60,000 nucleotides of DNA from Antedon mediterranea (taxonomy: Eukaryota; Echinodermata; Crinoidea; Comatulida; Antedonidae): NCBI RefSeq assembly GCF_964355755.1, contig NC_092673.1, forward strand, positions 25,055,001 to 25,115,000. The letters run 5' to 3'. Shown here in pieces: positions 1-10,285 of the stretch. The notes under the pieces were generated by a model, which was given only the letters and a program-made list of their open reading frames with translations, was not told where the DNA came from and made no database searches. The position numbers were made by a program, and so were the translations under genes. The first letter of the stretch is position 1. The number at the start of each line of letters is the position of its first letter.

Positions 1-2262
1 GTCCGTGTAAACTACAGAAGACGTGGTGGTAGATTGTATTACTATTATGGAGGAAGATGGAGAATTATCACCCGCTTTATAAGAAAAGGAAGATGGGTAA
101 GCTGGCGGCACTTTAGAGTACGCATCACCTACCGAGTATGTTGGAGACACAACCGTTTTTACCTCCGGGTACAACGTGGTAGACGTGTCCGTTATGTCCG
201 TGTAAACTACAGAAGACGTGGTGGTAGATTGTATTACTATTATGGAGGAAGATGGAGAATTATCACCCGCTTCATAAGAAAAGGAAGATGGGTAAGCTGG
301 CGTCACTTTAGAGTACGCGTCACCTACAGAGTATGTTGGAGACACAACCGTTTCTACCTCCGGGTACAACGTGGTAGACGTGTCCGTTATGTCCGTGTAA
401 TCTACAGAAGACGTGGTGGTAGATTGTATTACTATTATGGTGGAAGATGGAGAATTATCACCCGCTTCATAAGAAAAGGAAGATGGGTAAGCTGGCGTCA
501 CTTTAGAGTACGCGTCACCTACAGAGTATGTTGGAGACACAACCGTTTCTACCTCCGGGTACAACGTGGTAGACGTGTCCGTTATGTCCGTGTAAACTAC
601 AGAAGACGTGGTGGTAGATTGTATTACTATTATGGAGGAAGATGGAGAATTATCACCCGCTTCATAAGAAAAGGAAGATGGGTAAGCTGGCGCCACTTTA
701 GAGTACGCATCACCTACCGAGTATGTTGGAGACACAACCGTTTTTACCTCCGGGTACAACGTGGTAGACGTGTCCGTTATGTCCGTGTAAACTACAGAAG
801 ACGTGGTGGTAGATTGTATTACTATTATGGAGGAAGATGGAGAATTATCACCCGCTTCATAAGAAAAGGAAGATGGGTAAGCTGGCGCCACTTTAGAGTA
901 CGCGTCACCTACAGAGTATGTTGGAGACACAACCGTTTCTACCTTCGAGTACAACGTGGTAGACGTGTCCGTTATGTCCGTGTAAACTACAGAAGACGTG
1001 GTGGTAGATTGTATTACTATTATGGAGGAAGATGGAGAATTATCACCCGCTTCATAAGAAAAGGAAGATGGGTAAGCTGGCGCCACTTTAGAGTACGCGT
1101 CACCTACAGAGTATGTTGGAGACACAACCGTTTCTACCTACGGGTACAACGTGGTAGACGTGTCCGTTATGTCCGTGTAAACTACAGAAGACGTGGTGGT
1201 AGATTGTATTACTATTATGGTGGAAGATGGAGAATTATCACCCGCTTCATAAGAAACGGAAAATGGGTAAGCTGGCGCCACTTTAGAGTACGCATCACCT
1301 ACAGAGTATGTTGGAGACACAACCGTTTCTACCTCCGGGTACAACGTGGTAGACGTGTCCGTTATGTCCGTGTAAACTACAGAAGACGTGGTGGTAGATT
1401 GTATTACTATTATGGAGGAAGATGGAGAATTATCACCCGCTTCATAAGAAAAGGAAGATGGGTAAGCTGGCGCCACTTTAGAGTACGCATCACCTACAGA
1501 GTATGTTGGAGACACAACCGTTTCTACCTCCGGGTACAACGTGGTAGACGTGTCCGTTATGTCCGTGTAAACTACAGAAGACGGGGTGGTAGATTGTATT
1601 ACTATTATGGTGGAAGATGGAGAATTATCACCCGCTTCATAAGAAACGGAAAATGGATAAGCTGGCGCCACTTTAGAGTACGCATCACCTACAGAGTATG
1701 TTGGAGACACAACCGTTTCTACCTTCGAGTACAACGTGGTAGACGTGTCCGTTATGTCCGTATAAACTACAGAAGACGTGGTGGTAGATTGTATTACTAT
1801 TATGGAGGAAGATGGAGAATCCTTACCCGCTACAGAATAAACGGAAGATGGGTAAGCTGGCGTCACTTTAGAGTACGCACCACCTACAGAGTATGTTGGA
1901 GACACAACCGTTTCTACCTCCGGGTACAACGTGGTAGTCGTGTCCGTTATATCCGTGTAAACTACAGAAGACGTGGTGGTAAATTGTATTACTATTATGG
2001 TGGAAGATGGAGAATCTTTACCCGCTACATAAGAAACGGCAAATGGGTAAGCTACCGATATCGCTTTACACATAACTCTAAAGTATTACAAAGGTATACC
2101 ATTTGTTGGAGGCACGGCCATTTCTATCTTCAAATAAGATATGGTTTAAGTACCCGTTATGTCCGTGTAAACTACAGAAGACGTGGTGGTAAATTGTATT
2201 ACTATTATGGTGGAAGATGGATAATCTTTACCCGCTACAGAAGAAACGGTAAATGGGTAAGC
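1..2262 (+). repeat. 195-bp coding tandem repeat of gene 1
   Basis: The landmark GTCCGTGTAAACTAC recurs at 1, 196, 391, 586, 781, 976, 1171 and onward every 195 bp, then after 210 bp at 2161. Units at the 5' side differ by only a few bases, while the last three carry more changes. This points to recent homogenisation or expansion at the 5' side and older units at the 3' edge. Confidence 0.95.
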
Positions 2263-2574
2263 TGTTCAAGCTTTCGAGTAAGTAGTTCAAGTCACACAGT
2301 TCACCACCACCACTATTACGGCACCCACGTAAGCCACTATCACCACTATTCAAGCCACGGCTTCAGCTCAAGCAGCAGCTCAAGTGGAGGGTCCCACGTA
2401 ATCCACCACTCTTCCAGTCACGGTTCCAGCTCAAGCGGAGGCTTTCACAGTTCTGGTGGTTCAAGCTTTTCTTCGGGCGGCAGCGGCGGTGGTCACTCCT
2501 CAACTTCGACTCATACCGTTCACACTTCCGGTGGTGGAACGGTCGTCACTACAACAACATATCATCACTATTAG
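1..2574 (+). CDS. Gene 1: secreted-type Arg/Tyr/Trp 65-residue repeat protein, 5' partial
   Basis: The frame is open from the first base to a TAG at 2572-2574, giving 857 visible residues; the start and any signal peptide lie outside the window. About eleven 65-residue units follow each other. One unit holds 21 Arg, 8 Tyr, 4 Trp, one Cys and no acidic residue, with landmarks NYRRRGGRLYYYYGGRW, SWRHFRVR and CWRHNRFYLRV. The first nine are almost identical; the last ones drift, and one has a longer 70-residue form. From about residue 753 the protein changes to a Ser/His/Gly-rich tail ending TTTTYHHY. The same domain occurs once at the C-terminus of genes 2, 4 and 5, so gene 1 looks like an amplification of that domain. 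I recognise no named family. Function is unknown; an Arg/aromatic repeat protein of this kind could self-associate by cation-pi contacts (inference). Confidence 0.85.
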   Translation, partial: VRVNYRRRGGRLYYYYGGRWRIITRFIRKGRWVSWRHFRVRITYRVCWRHNRFYLRVQRGRRVRYVRVNYRRRGGRLYYYYGGRWRIITRFIRKGRWVSWRHFRVRVTYRVCWRHNRFYLRVQRGRRVRYVRVIYRRRGGRLYYYYGGRWRIITRFIRKGRWVSWRHFRVRVTYRVCWRHNRFYLRVQRGRRVRYVRVNYRRRGGRLYYYYGGRWRIITRFIRKGRWVSWRHFRVRITYRVCWRHNRFYLRVQRGRRVRYVRVNYRRRGGRLYYYYGGRWRIITRFIRKGRWVSWRHFRVRVTYRVCWRHNRFYLRVQRGRRVRYVRVNYRRRGGRLYYYYGGRWRIITRFIRKGRWVSWRHFRVRVTYRVCWRHNRFYLRVQRGRRVRYVRVNYRRRGGRLYYYYGGRWRIITRFIRNGKWVSWRHFRVRITYRVCWRHNRFYLRVQRGRRVRYVRVNYRRRGGRLYYYYGGRWRIITRFIRKGRWVSWRHFRVRITYRVCWRHNRFYLRVQRGRRVRYVRVNYRRRGGRLYYYYGGRWRIITRFIRNGKWISWRHFRVRITYRVCWRHNRFYLRVQRGRRVRYVRINYRRRGGRLYYYYGGRWRILTRYRINGRWVSWRHFRVRTTYRVCWRHNRFYLRVQRGSRVRYIRVNYRRRGGKLYYYYGGRWRIFTRYIRNGKWVSYRYRFTHNSKVLQRYTICWRHGHFYLQIRYGLSTRYVRVNYRRRGGKLYYYYGGRWIIFTRYRRNGKWVSCSSFRVSSSSHTVHHHHYYGTHVSHYHHYSSHGFSSSSSSSGGSHVIHHSSSHGSSSSGGFHSSGGSSFSSGGSGGGHSSTSTHTVHTSGGGTVVTTTTYHHY

Positions 2575-2660
2575 GAATCCAGATTTAAAAGATAAGTCAT
2601 CTATAAATCCAATGTGTTATAGTTGATAAGTAATAATAACGTTGATAAAATATTAATGCA

Positions 2661-2666
2661 AATAAA
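2661..2666 (+). terminator. Poly(A) signal of gene 1
   Basis: AATAAA lies 87 bases after the stop codon of gene 1 in AT-rich DNA. No better signal lies closer. The stretch from 2667 to about 2973 is AT-rich and holds no gene that I can see. Confidence 0.6.
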
Positions 2667-2973
2667 TTGATTTATGAAGAATATTAATAATCTTGTTATC
2701 ATAAATTTTTTCTGCTCTAACCTTTATTATTATCCGATGTTTTTTATTAATTAGTATAATTACATCTTTATACAGCAGAACTTTTGTTGTATTATTCCTT
2801 TCGAAAATAAAATTAACGCAATATTGTGTCTGTTTACCGATTTTTTAAATTCAAAACGATGTCTCAATGACATATTTCGTAATACACTCTCTTTTATATT
2901 AATATTTATTTAATTATAAATTATAGAAGGCCTAATTTCCATGACTTTAAGGGCAACTTGATCATTTTAATGT

Positions 2974-4670
2974 ATTAGGGATGTACGGACAATCGCGAGA
3001 TTTACGATGTCGCCGCGCGCGCTCGTCGTACATCCGTCGCCGTAAATTACTATGACGTCACAAGTCCATGGAAAAATCTACCTCATGAAATTTCACTGTT
3101 GTTAACACAAAAGAGATAGGTACTGTCACTTCAATTGCTAATTTGACCTGTATTAAGCTTAAATTTGCCAAAATGTTCAGTCTGGTATTTTGAAGAAACA
3201 CTTTAATATCCAGATAGGCAAAAGAAACAATAACAAAATTCAACATTTATATTTTAAAGATTTATTTAAAAGGTTTGTTTACTAGAAATGTTCGCTCTTT
3301 GCATGGATTAAAGAATAGAATATTCTTTAATTAATCCATGCTCTTTGCGAGACTTGTCTATCGACCCACGAGGTAGCTGGAAGTATGACGTATATGATGA
3401 CGCGTTGGAATCACTCAAAACGTTCCGATCCTCTGTAGTGGCGTGACACACGACGGTCGTCGATGTGTGGCGGCGACTCTGCATCATCCTATTGATATGC
3501 CTCCACTAGGGCGCCTATGCCTAGCCTCCTAGGCCTCGGCTAAGCTACCTACACTACTAGCTAGGTATCAAGTCGGTCTGTATGAACGCCTAAATTCATG
3601 AACTTTTAAAATTTACTCACCATCGTCTTTGAATACAAGAGTTTAGGCCGGTGGAGAACTATAAACACCATCGTCTTTATTCACCGAAAATCACCGCGAT
3701 CGTCGCGTATTAAAAAATAAATATTTCTTACAAAAAACGCTGCTCCTGCTCGCTTATTGAAAATTATTTTTTATTTCAAATGTTTTTTAATGTGTCATTT
3801 TATTGTCACATAATAGTTATTTTACCGGAAAAAAATGTAATTTCAAGCAACAAATACTTAAATTGTCTGTCAGACAATGGTTTTTGGGTTTCTTTTCTTT
3901 TTTTATATGTGAATAAATATTATATTTTTGTTACAGAAGTGAATACTCAATTTCTGTCACTTTAGTTAATTTTATTGCTAAGGTCAAATCTGGGGGTCAC
4001 TTCATCACCCTAGATATTTCAATTGTGAAGTATCCTATTACAAACACAAACTTTAATGGACTGTTTCGATAATAATTCAATGAATATCTGACAGTGAATA
4101 TACCAGAAATGCTTAGGGATTTGTAATTTAGCATGACATGTCCTAATAGACTCTTTCCCAGACGTTTTTTGGGTCTACTGTGAATCAATAAATTATAGTA
4201 GAGTTTCCATTTTCACAAAACTGTCTGTCCTTAGAACTATAACTGCTGTTTGCTTTAGCTTCTGATTGAGTAGTCCTAATGGGACGTAGCGGGCTAGAGC
4301 AGCAGCGTGAAAAGTTTTAAGTGCGATATGGTTGAAAGATTCCAGAGCATCATACGTCATGTTTCTAGCTGTTTCGGGTCAATAGACAAGTCTGGCAAAT
4401 CGTGAATATTTTTAGTAAACACAATTTTTAAATAAATCGTAAAAATATAAATGTTGAATTTATTTATTGTTTCTTCAAAATACCAGACAAATTTTATACA
4501 GGTTAAATTGACGGTGCCTATCTCTTGTATGCATTTTTAACAACAGTGAAAACTCATGATGTAGATATTATTTTGCCATGCACTTGTGATGTCACAGCAA
4601 CGGTACGTCGAGCCCGCGCGGCGATATTGTAAATCTCACGATTGTTCTGAAATGAATGTACAACCCTAAT
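2974..4670. mobile_element. Diverged 1.7-kb foldback element with CpG-rich arms
   Basis: The ends read ATTAGGG and CCCTAAT. The left arm (about 2974-3440) and right arm (about 4320-4670) are imperfect inverted copies: both contain the strongly CpG-rich block with CCGCGCGCG, the segment around AAAATACCAGAC, and an inner segment around GACTTGTCTAT. The centre (3441-4320) has short AT-rich and GC-rich stretches and no transposase. Single arms of the same family lie at about 16850-16990 and 34190-34345, and a piece of the interior at 51295-51480. It is probably a non-autonomous DNA transposon; the superfamily is not clear and no clean target duplication is seen. Confidence 0.65.
3301..3341. repeat. 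Short hairpin inside the 1.7-kb element
   Basis: GCATGGATTAAAGAATA is followed after a few bases by its near-perfect reverse complement, ending AATCCATGC. It sits in the left arm of the foldback element. Confidence 0.6.
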
Positions 4671-4674
4671 TATT

Positions 4675-4790
4675 TCGTTAAATATTTCCCAGAAATGATG
4701 ACATGAATTAGAAGATGGTGTAATTTATAAGCATGTAAATGAAATGTTGTGTCAACGGTTTTTACAGGCTAGTTCTTGACTGAATGGAGA
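4675..4790. repeat. Single copy of the 136-bp upstream repeat
   Basis: The segment from TTCGTTAAATATTTCCCAG to GGTTTTTACAGGCTAG matches one unit of the 136-bp tandem arrays found at 25028-25680 and 39800-40480. Here it is present only once, joined directly to the right end of the foldback element. This shows that the region upstream of gene 2 is a paralogue of the regions upstream of genes 4 and 5. Confidence 0.7.
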
Positions 4791-4842
4791 CTCCACTGAT
4801 AACATTTAGCATTATTTGTATATATAGAAAGTGTTTTAAAAT

Positions 4843-5003
4843 AAACTTACAGCACAAATTTAACATACATTGAATTTTCGACACGTGTCATCATCAGAAG
4901 AATCCTAGGAGTAAATCTCACAACACTCCTAGTATGCTTCTGATGAAGACACGCGACATCGACATTTCACAGTATGTCGAATTTGTGATGTAAGTTTATT
5001 CCA
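4843..5003. repeat. Palindromic MITE-like hairpin
   Basis: Two arms, starting AATAAACTTACA and ending TGTAAGTTTATT, are inverted copies over most of 160 bp and contain CACGTGTC and CTTCTGATGA motifs. Shortened copies lie at about 26200-26320 and 41000-41125. The CTGATGA...GACACGTGTC...GAAA order on the minus strand (about 4873-4900) resembles part of a hammerhead ribozyme core, but other stems are not convincing. Confidence 0.55.
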
Positions 5004-6173
5004 GTACGCATGCACTTTCATTCGATATAGCATTATTTTCAGCCAAATCTAACAACCTGTTTATTAACGCATGCTCACATACCGTCCTCTAATATAGCCA
5101 AAAATACGTATACCCTAATACTGTATTTGTTGCTTACATCAGCATTTTTCCGATCACTGGGCCATCTCCAATTTAATATTTAATATAAATATGTAACTTA
5201 TAGAAACCGCCTCTTCAATTTGAATTAAAATCATACTGTATCCATTAGGTGGTTTGTACTTCGTTATAACGTACGTACATTACACAATCGTAATTATTTA
5301 ACTTTTATGTTAAAAGAAGTGTTCACATCCTATCCAAACACTTTACTCACAATGTCAATAATATATGAAATTTAAAAAAAAATGTCATTTAATAACAAAA
5401 GTTTATGCAAACATTTTTAAAGGTTTTACGGTATTTTATGAATACAATACAGAAACAGTTGACACAAACATAAATGTCGTATATGAAACACATACTAAAC
5501 ATGACCAATGAACAGACAAAAATGTTAAAATTGAATATGATGAACGAGTCCATGATACTGATTATCTCCCATATAACTTACGGGGCACCGTAAATTAACA
5601 TGATAATAACATATATAACGCATATAATGTTTGAAACATCTAAGCGCTGAACATTATTACCCCAGTCATTTTTTGGGATCAAAAACGTACGGTAACATAA
5701 TGCATCTAGTAATCAGCGCAAAGTTGTGTCTAGATCTAACCGGGTACCCATTAAACACCTGGGTGGAGAGAGGCAAACGTAAGTAAATTATCTTGCCTAA
5801 GGATACAAGCAATGTAGCGAGAGTTGGATTATTCGAACCTCGATCTCTCCAACGTCGAACATTTGTTAGGTTTTTTGTTGTTGTTGTAATCGTATCTATC
5901 GTTATTGTTTTGCATACATTATATTAGAGAAACAAATTAATTTCTTCACTGTGTATAAAGATCATTGTAGTAGTAAACCATTGCCTACCGACAGATGTCG
6001 ATGGCGCAATGCTATAAGGACCAACTCTTAAACAAAATTATATACTAGTGTACTATCTATTGTTTCAATATTTCTATTCATTTACCGATAACTAATTATA
6101 ATTATATTGTCAACCATATGGGTGTCCATTTAAGAAGAAAACACTTTAGATGATGATACTTTATTAAGAAGAT
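5004..6173. other. Upstream region of gene 2, with SINE-like piece
   Basis: No gene is seen. The segment is a paralogue of 26.3-28.2 and 41.1-42.8 kb. At about 5690-5880 there is a SINE-like stretch: read on the minus strand it has GAGGTTCGAATAATCC (a Pol III B-box-like GGTTCGAAT) and a GGGTGGAGAGAGGCAAACG body on the plus strand. The other two paralogues lack the middle of this piece. Confidence 0.5.
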
Positions 6174-6219
6174 GACCACCAGTATAAAAAAAAATCGGAT
6201 GATTCGAATGCTATATAAA
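6174..6219 (+). promoter_or_regulatory. Core promoter of gene 2 (family module plus TATA box)
   Basis: GACCACCAGTATAA is followed by an A-rich stretch, ATCGG and the TATA box TATATAAA at 6212-6219. The same order and spacing occur before genes 4, 5 and 6, while the surrounding DNA of gene 6 is otherwise diverged, so this block appears selected. Transcription should start about 30 bases downstream. Confidence 0.75.
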
Positions 6220-6241
6220 CGGTGACAAATTTGAGATAACT

Positions 6242-6495
6242 ACATCAGCTTTGGGCTATATCAATATCATTAAAAAAAGCAGAGCAACAGAAATCAAGGT
6301 AAGAATAACGACTTTTGCATACCTCTTTTGATAACTCCATTAAATTGAATATTCTCTAACAAGTTTGAGAGAAATCTTTGTAGAGTAAACATCGACTAGG
6401 ACTTTTGCTTTTCCAAAAAAAAAAAGATAAAAATATAATATTACAATTCGGTACAATCCGTTGTCTAAAATGGTATATCTATATATTTCTTTCAG
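6242..6495 (+). other. Leader exon and intron of gene 2
   Basis: The non-coding leader exon (about 6242-6298) ends ACAGAAATCAAG directly before GTAAGA. The intron runs 6299-6495 and ends TATATTTCTTTCAG, four bases before the start codon. At 197 bp it is far shorter than the 1.34-1.36 kb introns of genes 4, 5 and 6. Comparison shows a deletion of about 1.15 kb between the CTTTTGC block and the ACAATTCGGT block. Confidence 0.75.
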
Positions 6496-6499
6496 AACT

Positions 6500-7972
6500 A
6501 TGTCTTGGTTTCGGCTTGCCCTAACCGCTATTTTAGTTGTGTCGGCCTTAAGCGGCGAAACAGTAGAAAATGACAGAGAGAACGTTAACTCGGTTTCCCA
6601 TCCTGAAATTAATCTGGAGAGTAAATCCGACAATCAATATGTTATCAGCTTGAGTGAAAAAGAGCAACCACTGGTAGTTTCCTCTTCTCAGAATATAATT
6701 AAATCTTACCACCAACACAATCGATTTAGAGTACGACATCATCGAAGTACATACTATGGTCTCAGCTTAAGTGAAAAAGAACAAAGACTGGCAGATTCCC
6801 TTCCTCAGAACATAATTAAATCTGAGGGAGCTGACAAAGTATTAGCTTGTTGTAGACATCGCAGATACCGCCACCACTACCATCACTATCACCATATCCA
6901 CTACCACCACCACTATCATATTCACCACCACCACCACATCCACCATCACTACATCCACCACTATCATGTCCATCACTACCACATCCACCACCACCACTAT
7001 AACATTCACCACCATCACTACCACCACCACTATCATGTCTACCACCGCCATCGATTTAGAAGACGACGTCATCGACGTACAACCTATGGTCTCAGCTTAA
7101 GACAAAAACAACAAAGTCTGGCAGATTCCTTTCCTCAGAACACGATTAAATCTGAGGGAGCTGACAAAGTATCAGCTTGTTGTAGACGTCACAGAGTTCG
7201 TTGTAGACGATGCCACTACCACATCCACATTCACCACCACTACCACATTCACCACCACTTCCACCATCACTACCACCGCCACCACCACCGGTGTCGTCGA
7301 TATAGAAGACGACACCGTCGACGTAGAAGACGTATAGCACGCCGCCAACGTAGAAGGCGAAGAAAACTCCGTCGCCGTAGAAGACGAATGGCACGCCGTC
7401 AACGTAGAAGACGAAGACGACATCATCGACGTAGAAAACGAATGGCACGTCGTCAACGTAGAAGACGAAGACGACAGCATCGGCGTAGAAGACGAATTGC
7501 ACGCCGTCAACGTAGAAGACGAAGACGACACCATCGACGTAGCAGACGAATGGCACATCGTCTACATAGAAGACGAAGACGACAGCATCGGCGTAGAAGA
7601 CGAATAGCACGCCGTCAACGTAGAAGACGAAGACGACACCATCGACGTAGAAGACGAATAGCACGCCGTCAAAATAGAAGACGAAGACGACACAATCGAC
7701 GTAGAAAACGAATAGCACGCCGTCAACGTAGAAGACGAAGACGACACTGTCGACGTAGAAGACGGATAGCACGCCGTCTACGTAGAAGAGGAGTATATTG
7801 GAGACACAACCATTTCTACATTCGAGTACTATGTGGTAGACATGCTCATTATGTTAGCATAAACTCCAGGAGACGTGGTGGTAGATTGTTTTATTTTTAT
7901 GGTGGAAAATGGAGATTTTTTACTCGCTACAGAAGAAAAGGAATATGGATAACCTGCCCAAGATCAGGTTAA
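6500..7972 (+). CDS. Gene 2: secreted His/Arg-rich protein, Arg-expanded
   Basis: The start at 6500 was chosen because an intron acceptor ends at 6495; the frame upstream of it is intronic. The 490-residue product starts with a signal peptide (MSWFRLALTAILVVSALSG, cleavage near residue 19-20) and an acidic region with SLSEKEQPL. Spacers around residues 90-110 and 195-220 end SEGADKV.ACC. They alternate with His/Tyr blocks at about 117-188 and 238-263. From about 264 to 430 comes an almost pure Arg block in 18-residue units (RRRRIARRQRRRRRRHH). Residues 432-490 are the family domain, with VYWRHN, RRRGGRLFYFYGG and a final CPRSG. It is less His-rich and more protamine-like than genes 4 and 5. 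No named family is recognised. A secreted polycation is certain from composition; its role is open. Confidence 0.85.
   Translation: MSWFRLALTAILVVSALSGETVENDRENVNSVSHPEINLESKSDNQYVISLSEKEQPLVVSSSQNIIKSYHQHNRFRVRHHRSTYYGLSLSEKEQRLADSLPQNIIKSEGADKVLACCRHRRYRHHYHHYHHIHYHHHYHIHHHHHIHHHYIHHYHVHHYHIHHHHYNIHHHHYHHHYHVYHRHRFRRRRHRRTTYGLSLRQKQQSLADSFPQNTIKSEGADKVSACCRRHRVRCRRCHYHIHIHHHYHIHHHFHHHYHRHHHRCRRYRRRHRRRRRRIARRQRRRRRKLRRRRRRMARRQRRRRRRHHRRRKRMARRQRRRRRRQHRRRRRIARRQRRRRRRHHRRSRRMAHRLHRRRRRQHRRRRRIARRQRRRRRRHHRRRRRIARRQNRRRRRHNRRRKRIARRQRRRRRRHCRRRRRIARRLRRRGVYWRHNHFYIRVLCGRHAHYVSINSRRRGGRLFYFYGGKWRFFTRYRRKGIWITCPRSG
7310..7790 (+). repeat. 54-bp Arg-coding tandem repeat of gene 2
   Basis: Units built on CGTAGAAGACGA, GCACGCCGTCAACG and AGACGACACC recur about every 54 bp, each coding 18 residues. 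Because CGT, AGA and CGA alternate, the complementary strand is also free of stops, which gives spurious antisense frames. Confidence 0.85.
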
Positions 7973-8015
7973 ACTGCAAGATGAATTTTCTTTTTAATTC
8001 AAAACTACCGATATA

Positions 8016-8021
8016 AATAAA
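8016..8021 (+). terminator. Poly(A) signal of gene 2
   Basis: AATAAA lies 43 bases after the stop in the context GATATAAATAAAATGTGC. The same context follows genes 3, 4 and 5. Confidence 0.75.
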
Positions 8022-9024
8022 ATGTGCATTGAGTAAAATTACCGATAACATTATTCTCTGTACATAATCAATGTTATACAAATTACATTCTCTTATTGAA
8101 TAATAAATCTAAATACGAATATTATCACTAATCTTTTATTGTTTTAACTCGTTTTGTTGTCTGACCAGTTTTATCCTTATGCTGATTATCCTGTTTACAG
8201 TTGTAGTGAATTGATAAACATTATTACACTACAAATCTATATTTAGAGTAACCATGAGGTGATTTTGGTATTGACACAGAGGGACAGGTGTAAGGTCCTA
8301 TTGTTTTTTAAAACTATAATTGGCTGAATCACGATTTAAAAGAATATGTGTGGTTTAATCATTTACAGTACCCAAATGACTGCAATTTAATTGTTAAGTT
8401 CAAAGTATGGAGCCTGCAAAGTAATATTTTCATTAAAGTAGAGTGTTCGGACTGTTTTGTTAATTATCAGTAACATTAAATCAATCAGTGTGTCCAAAGC
8501 AAAAGTTGAAATGGACTAAGGGTATGTTCAGACCTACGGAGTTATGCTTTCGTATCACAGCCAAGGTCATATTTTAATGAGCGTCGTAAGAGCAAAGTGT
8601 TCAGATTCATTGCAACGAAGTTGCGTTACAAACGGATATGATGTCACTCGCTGGCGATTAATCAAACTCTAACGCACGCATAGACCTACCTTCGTTGTTA
8701 TTAAAAGTAGTAGTGGTTGGTTTAGGAGTTACAGGCCTAGACCAAACACTTGGGCTCGGCATTATCGATTGGTTGTCAGGCATACCAACCAGCCGATCGT
8801 TTTGGGGTTTGGGTTTATATTTGGTCTATGACCTAAAATATCATTTATGGCAGAAAAATGTTCAAATCCCGTACTTGCACCGGCTCCAGATTTATTTACT
8901 CGGTCTTTCACCGCTATACGACGACCCCTTCAATTTCGTTTGGATATTAAATCCTTCTTTAATATGAGGATGGCATGACTTGGTTATACTGATGGGTGTG
9001 ATAAATGTTTATTTATTAGTTCCG
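8022..9024. other. Intergenic gap between genes 2 and 3
   Basis: Up to about 8186 the DNA matches the 3' flank of the other family genes. From there to 9024 it is unlike the other units and contains no gene that I can support; an open frame of 90 codons at 8695-8967 has no recognisable domain. Homology to the family resumes abruptly at 9025 inside the intron sequence (GTAAGAATAACGAC), so this stretch replaces the promoter and leader exon of gene 3. Confidence 0.6.
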
Positions 9025-9880
9025 TGACCGTAAGAATAACGACTTTTGCATAAATTATTCGATAATTCTATTTAATTGAATATTCTATAAGTTTGAGAGA
9101 ATTGTTTGTAGAGTATAAATCGACTAGGACTCTTGCCTTTCCAGTGAGAAACGTCGATTTGACTTCGTTCGCTGCGTAACCAGATATTGTATAATCACCT
9201 ACACTTTAATTGGTTGATTTCGTATCACATGCGGCTAACTATTAGTTCTCCATGTTAAAAGTTATATTTACCTCGCCAAGGAGTTTATGTTTAATGGTTC
9301 TTTACAGGCAGCTTTTTATAGAAATGTTTAGATTCTTGTGATACGAGAGGCTGGTAACTTTTGCGCGCTATAAAGACAACATGTAGTGCCGTTAATAACT
9401 ATTTCTAATCATCCCTGGCCAAAATTGAAGGGATACACTTTTTAATGTCATAGACTTCGACATGGATTAAAGATGGAAAATCGGTGTAATTGAATAACAG
9501 TTTACTTTCGACCAGCAGGTGTTTGAAAAACAACTAATTTTTTTAATTCATTGAAATCGGTTTCCATTTGTGCATACTTTTATTTTGATTTGTAATGCAT
9601 GATATGGACATTCGTAATGTCCCTTTAATCAACTTGTATTGTCTTTTAAATTGTGATTTTATAAACGAATAAAAAAAGTTACACGTGAGTGTGGGGGTCA
9701 GTGAGTGAGCATACACATGCGCGACAAAAGGCTGCTTGTCATATATATTTCATATTTTCGCCATTCCACTCAAAAACATTCATTATCTGTACCATTCCAC
9801 TCAAAAACATTCATTACAATATACGTTACAATTCGGTACAATCTGTTCCCTAAAATGGTATATTTATATATTTCTTTCAG
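9025..9880 (+). other. Intron remnant of gene 3 without leader exon
   Basis: The segment starts with the intron motif CCGTAAGAATAACGAC, where genes 2, 4 and 5 have CAAGGTAAGAATAACGAC, and ends with the acceptor TTTCTTTCAG at 9871-9880. The sequence preceding 9025 is not leader-like: the TATA box and exon 1 are gone. The donor GT survives as sequence but has lost its exon. Confidence 0.7.
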
Positions 9881-10189
9881 AACCATGTCTTGGTTTCGGC
9901 TTGCACTGACCGCTATTTTAGTTGTGTCGGCCTTAAGCGGCGAAACAGTGGAAAATGACAGAGAGAAAGTTAACTCGGTTTCTCATCCTGAAATTAATTT
10001 GGAGAGTAAATCCTACAATCAACATGTTATCAGTTTGAGTGAAAAAGAACAACCATTGGTAGTTTCCTCTTCTCAGAATATAATTGATTCTGAAGGAACT
10101 GACAAAGTAAGAGCTTGCTGTAGACGTCGCAGAGTACGTCGATGCAGACGATGCCGCCGCCGATGTCGTCGGTGTAGAAGACGACGCTG

Positions 10190-10285
10190 TCGATGTAGAA
10201 GACGAGTAGTACGCCGTCGATGTAGAAGACGAGTAGTACGCCGTCGATGTAGAAGACGAGTAGTACGCCGTCGATGTAGAAGACG
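10190..10285 (+). repeat. 27-bp Cys/Arg/Val coding repeat
   Basis: TGTAGAAGACGAGTAGTACG followed by CCGTCGA recurs three times without change at the 5' side of pseudogene 3. It codes CRRRVVRRR. No other member in the window has this block. Confidence 0.85.

Noticed and set aside
1138-2073. Long minus-strand open frame of 311 codons
   Set aside because: It is the complement of the 195-bp coding repeat of gene 1; the Arg/Tyr codons make the other strand free of stops. It has no start context, signal peptide or domain.
3030-3060. CpG island promoter of a cellular gene
   Set aside because: The CpG-rich block recurs in inverted orientation at 4610 and in dispersed copies, so it belongs to a repeat family.
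7146-7772. Minus-strand frames rich in Val/Phe or Ser/Thr
   Set aside because: They mirror the 54-bp Arg repeat of gene 2 and have the periodicity of that repeat only.
8695-8967. Open frame of 90 codons between genes 2 and 3
   Set aside because: No homology or start signal that I recognise; the length is possible by chance.
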